Source: Toxonevra muliebris (Eukaryota > Arthropoda > Insecta > Diptera > Pallopteridae). From it: DNA of 64,000 nt. The stretch spans positions 59,594,079 through 59,658,078 of the forward strand of contig OY829327.1 of assembly GCA_963691655.1 (NCBI GenBank), read 5' to 3'. Made by a program: the position numbers and the translations under genes. Of this stretch, positions 11,346-21,545 are shown piece by piece (within the stretch, counting starts at the first letter, position 1; every line of letters begins with the position of its first letter). The notes under the pieces were generated by a model, which searched no databases, had not been told where the DNA came from, and saw only the letters and a list, made by a program, of their open reading frames with translations.

Positions 11346-11928
11346 CCATTATTTCCATAAATTTTTTTCCATTATTATACTTTGTAGGACTGATTTTTAT
11401 ACCCTAAACACTCAGAGTGATGGGTATGTTGGCTTAGATCGAGTGACGGATGCTTATAGTATCCATAATTAGGTGTCGTAGAAATGGACATATAGTCGAT
11501 ATAACAATATCCATCTCTCTGTACGCGCTAACTCGAGCAACCTTAACCAATCTTAGTACAAATTATTGCACAAACCAGGAATAACTTCTAAAGCAATTCT
11601 GAAGCAAGTTGAACCAAATTCGGCAAATTAAAGTCCAAAGTAACTCTTGTGTTAAAATTTATAACATCGAGCATAATTCCCGTACAAGTGAAACCTTTGG
11701 AGAGCAATATCAAATTTTACGTTGCATGATTTTTGAACCGAACTTTGTTTGGTTGACATCCACATCTTATCGTCTCCGATCCAGCACAGATTGATTTCAA
11801 ATCTGTTATTTGTACATCATAACTCTAACCCTATCATAACTTTATAACCAGTAAGAATTTTAAATTTGAATTCCAGAAATTTTTGCAGTATTCTAGTTTA
11901 CTATTTTTAGTCTTCCACAACTATATAA
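11346..11928. other. No gene; partly dispersed-repeat-like
   Basis: At about 11398-11440 the phrase TATACCCTAAACACTCAGAG and TGGGTATG resembles the common fly dispersed repeats that start with ATACCC. I saw nothing codable and no paired ends. Confidence 0.3.
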
Positions 11929-12256
11929 TCATTTGTGATTTAGTAATGAGTTGGATTTCATGCTTTTCATAAGCTTGCTACGCATTGCCGCGGTCACGTT
12001 ATGCCATGCACATTCTACAGCTTGTCTTAGCTCAGCGATGGTTTGGTACTGACGGTTTTCTTGATAAACCTCACGACCGCATTTCCCAGATGTTTTCGAT
12101 CGGGTTTTGATCAGGTGAGTAGACAGGCCACGTCATGGTTTCAATATTGTGACTTAGGAGCCAATTCTGCTGTTATGCATTGAAGTAATATCCTGCTGAA
12201 AATACCTCGTCATCGAAGAGTTTTCCTCCACAAAGAGAAGAAAATAACCTTCTGAG
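11929..12256 (-). pseudogene. Tc1-like transposase, C-terminal half
   Basis: On the minus strand the reading gives a YFQQD segment (second catalytic Asp). NIETMTWPVYSPDQNPIENI follows, with the catalytic Glu, then EVYQENRQYQTIAELRQAVE, and it ends KSMKSNSLLNHK at a stop at 11929. This is the standard Tc1 C-terminal order. Small frameshifts are present. The N-terminal half of the same gene is at 13903-14371, separated by the U6/R1 chimera. When the chimera is set aside, the frame runs on from YIGIL into the VEENSSMTR segment before YFQQD, so the gene was probably intact at this point when the insertion happened. Confidence 0.85.
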
Positions 12257-12259
12257 ATT
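12246..12259. repeat. Left flanking repeat of the U6/R1 insertion
   Basis: AACCTTCTGAGATT here corresponds to AACCTAAGATT at 13903-13913 on the other side of the insertion. The match is imperfect (an internal 3-4 base difference). It still fits an old LINE-type target-site duplication, because the transposase frame is continuous across it. Confidence 0.6.
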
Positions 12260-12344
12260 TTTGCTTCGGCAGTACATATACTAAAATTGGAACAATGCAG
12301 AGAAGATTAGCATGGCCCCTGCGCAAGGATGACACGCAAAATCG
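12257..12344 (+). ncRNA. U6: U6 snRNA-like sequence (retrocopy, 3'-truncated)
   Basis: The segment reads TTGCTTCGGCAGTACATATA, then CTAAAATTGGAAC, AGAGAAGATTAGCATGGCCC and CTGCGCAAGGATGACACGCA, ending AAAATCGT. That is almost the entire insect U6 spliceosomal RNA, including the ACAGAG-box region (here mutated: GAACAATGCAGAGA for the usual GAACGATACAGAGA) and the AGC/U2-pairing region. The last roughly 20 bases of U6 are missing, and the sequence passes directly into R1-clade LINE coding DNA. Upstream is transposase coding DNA, so there is no PSE/TATA promoter and no U-run terminator. It is therefore a retrocopy and not a functional U6 gene. Confidence 0.93.
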
Positions 12345-13240
12345 TTCCGGGTTACCTACAGTGAAATATCTCGAATTACTTTGAGGACAGCGTGCTGCTG
12401 TATGACACCAATGACGGCGTAAAGCCTACGTGGTCTCCCGAGGCGTCCCACAGGGTTCCGTTCTTGGGCCAACACTGTGGAACGTTATGTATAATGGCAT
12501 TTTGCAGATCGAACTTTCATAAGGCGCCACTTGGTGTGCTGATCGACACCAGAATGATTTTCAAAGTTCACTTACTGGCAGTTATAGAAAATCTTCAAAG
12601 GTCAATGGCGCACTCTCCCGGATTATGTCAAACATTGGAGGGCCACGCTCTAGCAGACGAAAACTCCTGGCTCGATACTGCGGATGCAACGCAAACTGCG
12701 TCATATATTGCCGAGATGCGAGAGACCTATCGCTGCAGCGCACTTAGAGTTGACAGTGGACTTCACACAGTGTCAGATGGTAGGCTCAAATGCATCTGAA
12801 GTAGAGGAGTGACAACGCATTATAAAAGAGTAGCAGCGACGTTGGGGGAGAGCGAACAAAAACGGAAGATAGACATTTGAACTCAACCCAGATATTGAAA
12901 GGTGGATAACCCGCCAGCATGGAGAAATTGATTTCCACATGACACAGCTTCTTAGCGGGCATGGTTGCTTCAAGCAGTATTTTCACCGCTTTAAGTATGA
13001 GGAAGAACCATTTTACCTTAACTGTCTGACAGATATGGAGGATGGGTGGCATATTCTATTATATTGCCCACGTTTCAATGTTGAACGTAAAGAGATAACG
13101 AAAGCCTTTGAGGAAGCTCCCACATTGACTAATATTACCACACACATGTGCCACACACTCCATATGTAGCAAGCAGTCCAGCGGCAGCGAAAATAATGTC
13201 TACACATTCAATGCCGCATTGAACGTGTTCATAATATGGG
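12345..13240 (+). pseudogene. R1-clade LINE reverse transcriptase, 3' part, fused to U6
   Basis: The reading starts PGYLQ, then NISNYFEDSVLLYDTNDGVK, then, in other frames, RGVPQGSVLGP and LWNVMYNG. These are palm motifs of R1-clade reverse transcriptases. The YxDD catalytic region is missing, because the sequence jumps to PPKYLGVLIDTRMIFKVH, then LSRIMSNIGGPRSSRRKLLA. C-terminal motifs follow: FHMTQLLSGHGCFKQY, HRFKYEEEP and ILLYCPRFNVERKEI, which fits the Cys/His end domain of R1-type ORF2. Multiple frameshifts and an internal deletion inactivate it. Its 5' boundary is exactly the U6 junction, so the copy is a chimera made during reverse transcription. Confidence 0.87.
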
Positions 13241-13902
13241 ACGTACCCGATTGAGCAACGCAAACAGAAATGCAGACAGCCCTGCAGAGGGTTAGAAAAT
13301 TCCCACGGTAAGGTATGCCTGTCGTATGAGGCGAGTAAAATATCCCACAAAGGTGGGAACAAAATAAGAAAAATAAACGCCAAGGCGACCCAGACGTCTC
13401 CCGCGTTTATACAAAACGGTGCTGCCGACTGCAATGAGACCACGTCCGTCTCACCAGATTGGTTGGAGCAATAAGGTCCAGCTCAGACAAAAAATAAACG
13501 CCAAGGAGACCCAGAGGTCTCCTGCGTTTATACGAAACGGTGCTTCATACTGAATGGTCTCATTTCAGTATGAAGCACCGTTTCCCGTCTATAAAAACTA
13601 GCTCCAGCAGCCTCTTCATCCCGCTGTCCCACCAATAATGGTTGTCACGGTTAATCGAAGTTGGCGACTGGAAAGTAGCAATTTTTACTCATGAAACGCA
13701 GAAACCAGGGTATCAGTGACAGTAACGGACCAGGCCGACAAAAAAAAATAGACGAGTGAGCAGTAATGCTCTAGATGGCCTCCCGACGAAATACTAAACG
13801 GTGGTTCCGAGAGGAACCTTCCGTCGGACGAGAAGAGACGTTCAGCGGGCGGAAGTCTCGCACTGACTTTGCCTTTCAATGCTTTTTACTCCTCGTGAAA
13901 AA
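13241..13902 (+). mobile_element. 3' untranslated region of the R1-clade copy with tandem hairpins and short A tail
   Basis: The segment continues from the R1-clade coding end to a run of about seven A at 13898-13904, next to the right flanking repeat. It is GC-richer than its surroundings. It holds two copies of an about 121-bp unit (from about 13371 and 13492), several strong hairpins, and a GGTTCC-GAGA-GGAACC stem-loop near 13803. No coding frame is evident. Confidence 0.65.
13371..13584. repeat. Tandem about 121-bp units, each with a long hairpin
   Basis: Each unit begins AAATAAACGCCAAGG and forms ATAAACGC...GCGTTTAT (13373-13410 and 13494-13531); the second copy pairs through AGGAGACC/GGTCTCCT. 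The second unit is followed by a perfect 21-bp inverted repeat (13534-13554 and 13564-13584, core GAAACGGTGCTTCATACTGA) with a 9-base loop. The first unit's matching region (AAAACGGTGCTGCC) has lost its partner. Confidence 0.9.
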
Positions 13903-13913
13903 AACCTAAGATT
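13903..13913. repeat. Right flanking repeat of the U6/R1 insertion
   Basis: AACCTAAGATT follows the short A tail and matches the left flank at 12246-12259 apart from an internal gap. Confidence 0.6.
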
Positions 13914-14371
13914 CCAATGTAATTCAGATTGTTCATTCGAGTCGAAAGAAAGGCTATACGGAACATGCCGTTGACTGAAAATGTAGCACAAACCATGAGG
14001 CTTTCTTTACCATAATTTCTTTTAGAAACATATAAGGGGTTCAACGGGACCATCAACATTAAATTTCTTCTCATCAGGGAAGACCGCCTATACAAATTTC
14101 AGTCCTTAGTTTATGAGTTTCATATCATTTCGTTTCTAGTTATTTTGGTCCAATCTCTGTCCATGTTATCCTTTGCGATATTCAATCTCGCTAACTTGGG
14201 TCGGGGAGCAGTCTTCGCTTTCAAATTTTTGATGGCTCGGCTAATGGTACTTTTTGACACAGGAAGTCCTAGATCGCTTTTAATCCTGGACAGGGATTTA
14301 GTTGAATTACTTGCTTCCTTTAGAATCAGCCTTTCACATCCATCACTCAACTTGAATTTAAATTTTGAATT
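13903..14371 (-). pseudogene. Tc1-like transposase, N-terminal half
   Basis: The minus strand opens with KFKLSDGCERLILKEASNST, then LSRIKSDLGLPVSKSTISRA: a Tc1-type paired helix-turn-helix in which KSTISR is the recognition helix. A DRDWTK segment follows, then VFPDEKKFNVDGP, which carries the first catalytic Asp (about 14045-14075). FSVNGMFRIAFLSTRMNN and YIGIL end this half at the insertion. Two frame changes occur near 14090. The second half is at 11929-12256. Confidence 0.85.
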
Positions 14372-14985
14372 TCATGAAATAGAAATGGCATTTAATCCGT
14401 GGTTGAAATTATCTGAGGTAGTGAGACAAAGCCAATATTTTTTGGCTGCTCTAGGAAAAATAAAATTCCACAGTAATTTTTGTATTGTACTTACTTCTAA
14501 ACACTTTGAAGTTCCACTATACGTCGATTTTTTATTTGCAAAAAAAATAATTATGAGATCGTCAAAATTCACATCGCGAGGAATATCACTTTCCCAACTA
14601 AGGAGCATTAGATTGATCAAGAGATCTTGCTTCATCATCGTTCGCAATCTAGTTTGGAAAAAGATCTTTCCACGCAGTTCGTCATCATCATCGAGAAGTA
14701 CATGCGAAGATCATTGCAAAATATGGACTGAACATCGTTCATCAACAACTTTTTATGCAGAAATTCGTTCACTCAAAGATACTATGAGTTGATCGATAAC
14801 AGGGAGAAAGATTCAGTATAAAATTTGTCTTTCGGTAATAATTGTACCTACGGATTACAATAATTTTATAGACTAGTTAAGTTGAGATCACCTCTTCGAT
14901 TTGCTTGAATCGAATCACTTCGGTACTTGGGTTAATTTGGTTTTGATAAAATGAGTGAATGGAAATATTATATAACACATATATT
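14372..14985. other. No recognised gene
   Basis: A minus-strand frame of about 91 codons (14372-14647) is open but shows no motif I know. The long plus-strand frame here (to about 14792) overlaps the antisense of the transposase and is probably meaningless. Part of this stretch may be the 5' flank of the Tc1-like element. Confidence 0.4.
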
Positions 14986-15190
14986 AAAATTGACTTCACA
15001 TTCCATTTGATTCCAATTGACTTCAAATCCCCAAATGAGTACAAATGACTCCAATTGACTTGAAATCCCCAATTGACTCCAAATGACTTCAACTGACTCC
15101 AATTGACTTCACTCTAAAAGACTTCAAGTGACTCCAATTGACTTCAAATTGCAATTGACTCCAAATGACTGCAATTTGAGTTCAAGAATA
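14986..15190. repeat. Minisatellite, about 10-11-bp unit TGACTYCAAWT
   Basis: Around fifteen imperfect units such as TTGACTTCAAA, TGACTCCAAT, TGACTTCAAC and TGACTCCAAA follow one another. Two unit types alternate: one ends ACTTC and the other ACTCC. Further decayed units (GACTCCAAAAAAGACTT and similar) reach about 15370. Confidence 0.88.
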
Positions 15191-17065
15191 TTTAAGTGAC
15201 TTCAAAGCAGTCATGATTTTGGAATCATAAGATTTGCAGCCACATGATTTCAAAAAAAGATTGCATTCCCTTGACTCTAAAAAAGACTTTTCTAAATGAA
15301 TAATCAATTGGCGACTCCAAAAAAGACTTCTAACTGCATTTTTTATTCTGGAGTCAAATATGTTATTCAATAACTGCAATCAAAAATTATTTTTCATTTG
15401 TGACTTATATCCTCAATTAATTGCATCCCTTTACAGCTTTGGTATTTAATTAGTCCTCTAAAAATCATTGAATATTAAAATAGTTTATCGTTATATTCCG
15501 CTTTTTTTTAAATCGAAAGTAATCATCATTGTAAAAAAAATATCTTTTTGTTGGCAAATTAACAAATACAAAATATTGTTTAATTAAATTTAGATAGTAA
15601 TCTGTACCCCCTCCCAACTTAAGAATCATTTCGAAAAGATAGGAGAATATTTTTCAAAGTTAGAACAAGAAAAACATAATAACTATTTTTAGTGCCACTC
15701 AAAACAAAACGACTTTATAAATGAGTCTTATTGACTGTAAAAGTCCTGTTGCTTAGGAAAAATATTTTTATTCTATCTATGTTTTACGATAAACAGAGAT
15801 ATTGTTTACATGTATTATTTCGAATAATGTAGTGCCGTCATTTATTATGTTTATCTGAAACTAGAAATGAGGGAAATAATTCTACGAATGAAAAATTAGT
15901 CCTGGATACACTGCACCACATAACATTTTGTTTTGTCTCCAATGCTATTAGCCCTTCTATATTAATTTTAAGTTATAAGTAGTTATAAGTACCCGATTTG
16001 GCAGAAAATATATGCAGAGAAATATACAATGAGAAAAAATGGGAATTCAATTACACACTACATAATCGAAGATAAGGAATAATAAGTTATTTCGTTTTTG
16101 TAGTTTGTAATCTTGTATTATAAATCAGCCAAGTACCTTTTTAAAGCGTTGACGTATATGTACCATTGATATCTAGTAAATAAAAATTGTTATTTTTTTC
16201 CTTTGAAATGAGATATTTAGCTTTAGTGTTTAGTAGCAAACGAAAAAAATTATAAATTTCAGATCGGTTCTCTCTCAGCACTGAAAAGGAACGAAACATT
16301 TGCTCTCTGTGGCTTTTGCAAATAAGCCATTCGCTTGAAGCTTATATTGCAGGATGCATCACCACTTTACCTTTCCCACGATATAAACGTTCATGCGAAT
16401 TTGTTGATGTTAGTATAGGTAAATAGCCAGGTAACTCGTTTTTTTTTTTAGCGTATTAATATATAGATATTTAACGAGGGAAATAATAGTTAATTAAAAG
16501 GTATTCGATTGTAAAATGTCTTGAGCTTACAAAAAATTATCCTTATTAGGAATAAATAGTATTTCTAATGGCAGCTGATGTTTGTTTTTCTTTATATTTG
16601 AAATTTTAAGTTTAAGTTTATAAAAATGCAAAATGAACGATTCACGATTTTATTTGGTGTTTATGTATTGTTTTTAATTTAATTTTTAGCTTACTTTTTA
16701 CGCCAAAAGGCACTTGAACCTTCATTCGTCCCTAGTGTCAATTTGGAACTATTTTAGACTTTCAACGTGAATATCTTGGATATCTGTGATTGTTTTTGGT
16801 CCAAATTTTGCGACTTTAGTTTGTTTGTCTTTATAAGAGTTATTTCGTAGCAAGAAGTGCTGTATTAATTTTGCTGAGCTCTCAACAGAAAAAAAAACGT
16901 ATGAGTCCTTAGTGTCAAAATGACACTATATGCGTACCTCAGAGCAAAAGCGTATTGAAACTTTAAATTAAAAATATTTCATGATAACAAAATATACGTC
17001 GATTATTTTTAACCTCACTATACCTTTTACTCTGGTTCTCGACCCTTGACTGAAATATTTGTTAC
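15191..17065. other. AT-rich DNA, no gene recognised
   Basis: There are no protein motifs. Related CCCTAGTGTCAA and CCTTAGTGTCAAAATGACAC phrases at about 16730 and 16908 may belong to a decayed MITE, but they lie in the same orientation and cannot be paired as ends. Confidence 0.4.
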
Positions 17066-17340
17066 ACTTTTACCCTGAATAGACGACATTGTTGGCAACA
17101 TCGTTTTGGCCAATGATTCGGCCGATATGGTGGCTATTTTTGAGCGAATGTTGGCCTTAAGTTTATCAAGGGTCGTTGGTTTGTTGATATAAACCTTTGA
17201 CTTCAAGTAGCCTCAGAAAAAAAAGTCCAGTGGTGTAAAATCTAGCGAACGCCGAGGCAAATCAAAATCACCATGGAGCGCCGTCTTGTTGTATCCAGAA
17301 GTGCTCCATACCATTTTTAGGAACAATAGGGTTCAAAACA
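17066..17340 (-). pseudogene. Tc1/mariner-superfamily transposase C-terminal fragment (LDFF type)
   Basis: On the minus strand the pieces are HFWIQQDGAPW (second catalytic Asp), LPRRSLDFTPLDFF (third acidic position), then SQRFISTNQRP / LINLRP in broken frames, continuing to an NIRSKIATISAESLAKTM-like segment. The order QQDGAP...SPDLxPxDFFLWGxxKSKVY is common in insect Tc3/mariner-like relics. Several frameshifts and stops are present, and no ends were found. It lies just upstream of another Tc1-like element. Confidence 0.7.
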
Positions 17341-17494
17341 TCAAAATAACTTCTCTACCATATACCATGGTATATGGCATGTCATTAGTCAATCTGACAG
17401 TTGCAGTATAATTATGCACTTGTTGAAACAAAATAACATTAAAACTGGGTAATGTTTTTCTTTTTTTTTTTACTAACATTACGCAATATGCCTA

Positions 17495-18646
17495 AACCTG
17501 TCGCGACAAAAGTAAAGCACATAGTCTTTTTCGCTTATATAAGTTGTTGGTTATTATTCACCGTCAACGTTCGCATTTCAAAATTTCGCTTCCCAAATGG
17601 CTCAAAATAAGTATTTTACAGAATTTAGACAAAATATTCTAAGTGGATTAATAAAGCTGAATCAGTGGCATGCACTGTAAAATTTGTATTCGCTATTGCG
17701 TTAATTCCCGAGCTAGAAGCCGTTTTCACGCTTCCCATTTTTCAAATACTCAATATGGCGGTGGCAGACCACGGGGCACAACCAAACGTGAGGACCAGGC
17801 CATCATTCGGATTATAAAAAAAGATTCTTTTATATCTTGGAAATAAATTGCGTTTAAACATTTCACACACCTTTATCCAACGACGAGCTGTGGAGGGTGG
17901 ATTAGCAACACACCAAAGCGTGAAAAAGTCTTTTATTTCTCGAAAGAATCGACAGGCAAGGCTCGAATTTGTAACGCCCACTTTAGCTGGGCTATTATCA
18001 AATGAAAGACCGTACTTTTTACTGATGATTCTATCTTTAACATGAAGGGTTGCAACGGATTAAAGCTAGTGTGCAGACCAAAAGCGCGTATGATGTGCAA
18101 AGATATTGCCTAGAATGTTATGTTACCTTATACGGAAGAAGATATGCTGTTAAAGCAAGTCTACCAGCACGATGACGATTCCAGCACGGTGTGTAAAAGA
18201 TAGGTATTCTATAGTGGCCCACCCAATTTCAATCTCAAAAAATATATAGGAAATTGTAGATCGGAAAATTAAGCGCATAAAGGATAAAACCAAGGATTCC
18301 ATTTTCAATTTCATGGAGATTGCATGGAAGAACATTCTGCAGAGGTTTTGAGCGATTTTATTGAGTCCATGTCACGAAAATGTGCAACAGCTCTGAAAAA
18401 TAATGGATTCGCTACAAAATAGAGGAGAAATCGACTTTTTCCATTAATGATTTTATGCATATTGTTACTTTTGAGTTAATATTTCTATTTTATTTGAAAA
18501 ATAATATTATATTTCTTATATTTTATTACAACGAGTGTATATTCTTACTACATTCATAAAAAAATGTCAGCCCAAGCATATTTTTCAATATTACTGAACA
18601 AAATGCAAACAAGGAAGAATCCGTGGTTTTGTTTTGTCCGACACTG
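17495..18646 (+). mobile_element. Tc1-like transposon, internally deleted
   Basis: The right end is CAGTGTCGGACAAAACAAAA (reverse complement, ending 18646) followed by TA. The left end is a decayed CCTGTCGCGACAAAAG near 17497, preceded by TA at 17493-17494. The interior holds a transposase relic on the plus strand. At about 1.15 kb it is shorter than the usual 1.6 kb. Confidence 0.7.
17597..18422 (+). pseudogene. Tc1-like transposase, decayed
   Basis: It begins MAQNKYFTEF and keeps GGRPRGTTKREDQAIIRII (GRPR hook region) and QRRAVEGGLATHQSVKK, then FISRKNRQARLEF. A gap follows: the first-Asp segment is only hinted at, and the GGGSVMVWG region is missing. The C-terminal parts are PYTEEDMLLKQVYQHDDD (a decayed VYQQDNDPKH) and VLSDFIESMSRKCATALKNN, ending GFATKY at a stop at 18422. 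These are typical Tc1 C-terminal motifs. Frameshifts and deletions inactivate it. Confidence 0.8.
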
Positions 18647-18691
18647 TATGTGTTATCTCTGCGGCTTTGTTGCTGTTTCCTCATACAATAA

Positions 18692-19510
18692 CAGAGTGTT
18701 CCAAAATTTAGTGAAGTAGAAATACCTGGGAAGTGATATTATTTCTGTGTGTGAAATTTTCCAAACACCCCCAAAATCTTGATTTACCGTTAAAAAACCG
18801 ATTTTGAGTACATTTGCGCACTAATAAGCCTTTAGCTTAGTGGATTATCAACAGATTTTCTGTTTGGTACCGGTAATTTTTAATTTTAATTCTAAATTTT
18901 GTTTTCATAAAAAGTTTAATAACTCAGTCAATTACTTACCGATTTTTAAAAACAAATATTATTCTCTTGGCAACTTTTACACCTTCAATGTACTGAAAAG
19001 GTACACGTGTACCTTAGTACATTTTGTATGTATTTTATAAAAAAAATTTAATTTTTTTTTTTAATTTTATTACATTGTTATGAGGTAAAAGCAAGTAAGC
19101 AACCAAAATCAAGTAAATAAATAAGATGGAAATAACTTAATTATATAATTAAAAAATGTTTTTTTTTTATAAAATAGTGTGTAGAAACATCGCCAAACTT
19201 AGGAAAATGCGAAAAAAGTGAAAAAAATTGTGTTTGCTGAACAAATGCACACAAATTTCTCAAGTTTTCTTAAATCAAATATATATCATTCCGAAGTTTT
19301 ATTTCTTCAAAAACCGGTAAGAAAATCTGTTGATAATCCACTAAATTACAGGCTAATAAGTGCGTAAAAGTACGCAAAACCGGGTTTTTAACGGCAAATC
19401 AAGATTTTGGGATTGTTTGGCAAATTTCACATACAGATTCTTGTTTTACTCGACAAGACCTGCAAGAAAAATAGTATCACTTCCCAGGTATTTTTTATTG
19501 TTGCACCGTG
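18692..19510. mobile_element. Second inverted-repeat element of the CACGGTG type
   Basis: The left arm (about 18692-18890) and the right arm (about 19305-19510) are inverted copies. They share AATACCTGGGAAGTGATA, CCCAAAATCTTGATTT, CCGTTAAAAA, CGCACTAATAAGCCT-like sequence and TTAGTGGATTATCAACAGAT. The right end reads CACGGTG and the left end CAGAGTG. The centre is AT-rich with no coding frame, so this is a non-autonomous foldback element. No duplication is visible. Confidence 0.82.
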
Positions 19511-20789
19511 TAATCGTTGATAGTTATCACAAATTCATTAATTCATATACTATACAATTTTTCTGAGTGTATAAGATACACGCTCTTGAACACAAACCTG
19601 TATATATGCATTTATATATTTATGCACTTATATATATACACACAAACAAATATATATATGTTTCTATGTTTATATGGGAGTATGTTTTGCATATGGTCAG
19701 CAAAAACTAAATTCATTACGCCTAACATAAAACCAACATGGTTCAGTGCATTTATGTACTGGTGAATAGAATAGAAAATATCCCTTTTCTACCATGCTAG
19801 CGCAGTTTCCAAGATATGCTTACTTGTACTTAACAATAACCTTATGTCTTATGGCCAGCAGGAAGAAGGTATGCTCCAGAGCATCATCATAAGAAAGATG
19901 CGTACAAGTATGAATATGTACTCGTATATATATAGATGTACATACCGATGTACCTTAATATATGTATGTATTAGTGTGTGTGTGTGTGCACGTACGTACT
20001 CGTGTCCTGTACATGCGTGTAGGCATCTTCATTTGAAGTTGTTAAGAGTGCGTTATATGCATATGCTTCGCTGAACTTTCCTCTCTAAATTGGTCAAATG
20101 GTATTGTACTAGTATATCTTAAAATTTTATTCAAACTATGCTGCTGCTTTTGAATATTGTGAAATGTTGTTTGTTGTTTTTGTTGTGCTTATTGTTTGCA
20201 TTCATAAGATTTAGTTAAAGCATCTTTGTTTTTGCGAAATTTCCTCACAAGCTAGAATGTATTTCCAATCCAATCATTTCCCTACAAGGATCTTTTTACA
20301 CATATACCATGCATCTATACATATGTACGTATGTGTGCACATTGTGCCTACACATGACAACTACTTTCAATATTTTAGCATACGATATTTAGTTCTAATT
20401 AAACCAATTGTAGCTATTTTATAAAATGGACTACATGCTACATGACATGATGGCATGTCATATCTGATCTAAAACTTGCGCATCGTTAAATGAATCACAC
20501 ATTTTGCACTTATCAAATAAATTAGCATAAAATTACGGTTCGAGGTCTGATATTATCCATAAGTTAGATTATATAATTCACAGCTTTTGCAGTTGCATTG
20601 CCAACTAGTGGGAGAACGGCCTAAGAATTAGCTTATTTTACAGCCAGCAGAACCCGTAATTCAGTTTTAAGAATTTTTTAAGCACAATTCCTTAAGGGAA
20701 GTTTGTACCCATGTTGAGTGGTAGTTCATCTACTCTAAGGAAATGTGGTGATCACTGCTATTAAAGTACAACTAGACTTGCATGCTCAA
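19511..20789. other. Microsatellite-rich, apparently single-copy DNA
   Basis: ATAT/ACAC-rich stretches occur at 19600-19680, with (TG)n near 19972-19990 and TTGTTTTTGTTG runs near 20165-20190. No gene or transposon motif is seen. Confidence 0.4.
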
Positions 20790-21545
20790 AGGGGCGGGCT
20801 GGATAATTGAGAGGAGATGGCGTGGGAAGGGATAAACAGGTCAGTAAGTGTATGGCAAAACTAAATAGTGTTGCAAAACTCAACCAATTATGCCTTTTAT
20901 GTGTTCCAGGACACTGTGACATTGCAGGAAATGAACTAACTGATAAACTAGCTAATGAAGGTTCTGCAATTGCTCCATGGACTCCAAAACCTTTTCTTGG
21001 CATATACGTTGGATCAGCGACATCGTGGGTTCTATACAAAGAGAAAGATGTTTCAAGCTTAACACCTGCAGAACCGCAAAGTGCTTCGTAAGACAACCTA
21101 ATAAGAAGCAAGCGAAATTCCTTCTAAAACTGAGAAGAAATGACCTGAGATTACTGGTGGGTGTCATCACAGAACACATCGCATGTGGTCAGCATATGAC
21201 TGAAATGGGCGTCATCACCGATCCAACCTGCCAATCGTGTCTTGAGGACGATGATACTACAGAGCATTATCTTTGTAGCTGTCCGATGTTCGCAAAAATC
21301 AGATTAAGGTTCTTGGGCAGTGATGTATGACAAATATCCATACTTCTTCCTCTTACCGAGCTTCTAAAGTTCGTCAACGAAACTAAGAAGTTCGGGGTTG
21401 AGAGGCCTTAGGTTTTCCTTCTTCTTATACCCCCTACCACCCTCACAATTCGTTCCTTTCTTATACTGACTCTATCCCGGGTATAGCACAATGGTCCGTA
21501 AGATAGAGTGCTTTGGTTTAGTCCAGTCCACGCTCAACTCTCTAT
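20790..21545 (+). pseudogene. LINE with RNase H domain (LOA/I-like), 3' end, copy 1
   Basis: The frame reads VSKCMAKLNSVAKLNQLCLL, then VPGHCDIAGNELTDKLANEG: the end of a LINE RNase H domain with its PGHxxIxGNExxD motif. After a frame change come KKQAKFLLKLRRNDLRLLVG, ITEHIACGQHMTEMG, and a zinc-knuckle-like CQSC-x8-HYLCSCP (DPTCQSCLEDDDTTEHYLCS). The coding part ends RLRFLGSDV at about 21330. A 3' untranslated region with ATCCCGGGTATAGCACAATG ends near 21545. It is homologous to 46218-46815 but keeps about 220 bp that the other copy lost, and lacks about 80 bp upstream. Confidence 0.85.

Noticed and set aside
12257..12344. Functional U6 snRNA gene
   Set aside because: The 3' end is missing, there is no T-run terminator, and the upstream sequence is transposase coding DNA with no pol III snRNA promoter elements in the expected place.
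12392..12799. 135-codon plus-strand frame as an intact gene
   Set aside because: It is a run across frameshifted R1-clade pieces; motifs such as VPQGSVLGP appear only after changing frame.
14145..14792. 215-codon plus-strand open frame
   Set aside because: Its first part is the antisense of a recognisable transposase helix-turn-helix and linker, and the rest has no motif. The longest frame in the window is thus most likely a shadow.
14986..15190. CRISPR-like array
   Set aside because: The units are 10-11 bp, imperfect, contiguous and without spacers. They form a minisatellite in eukaryotic DNA.
16730..16925. piggyBac-type ends from the CCCTAGTGTCAA phrases
   Set aside because: Both phrases are in the same orientation and have no TTAA next to them.
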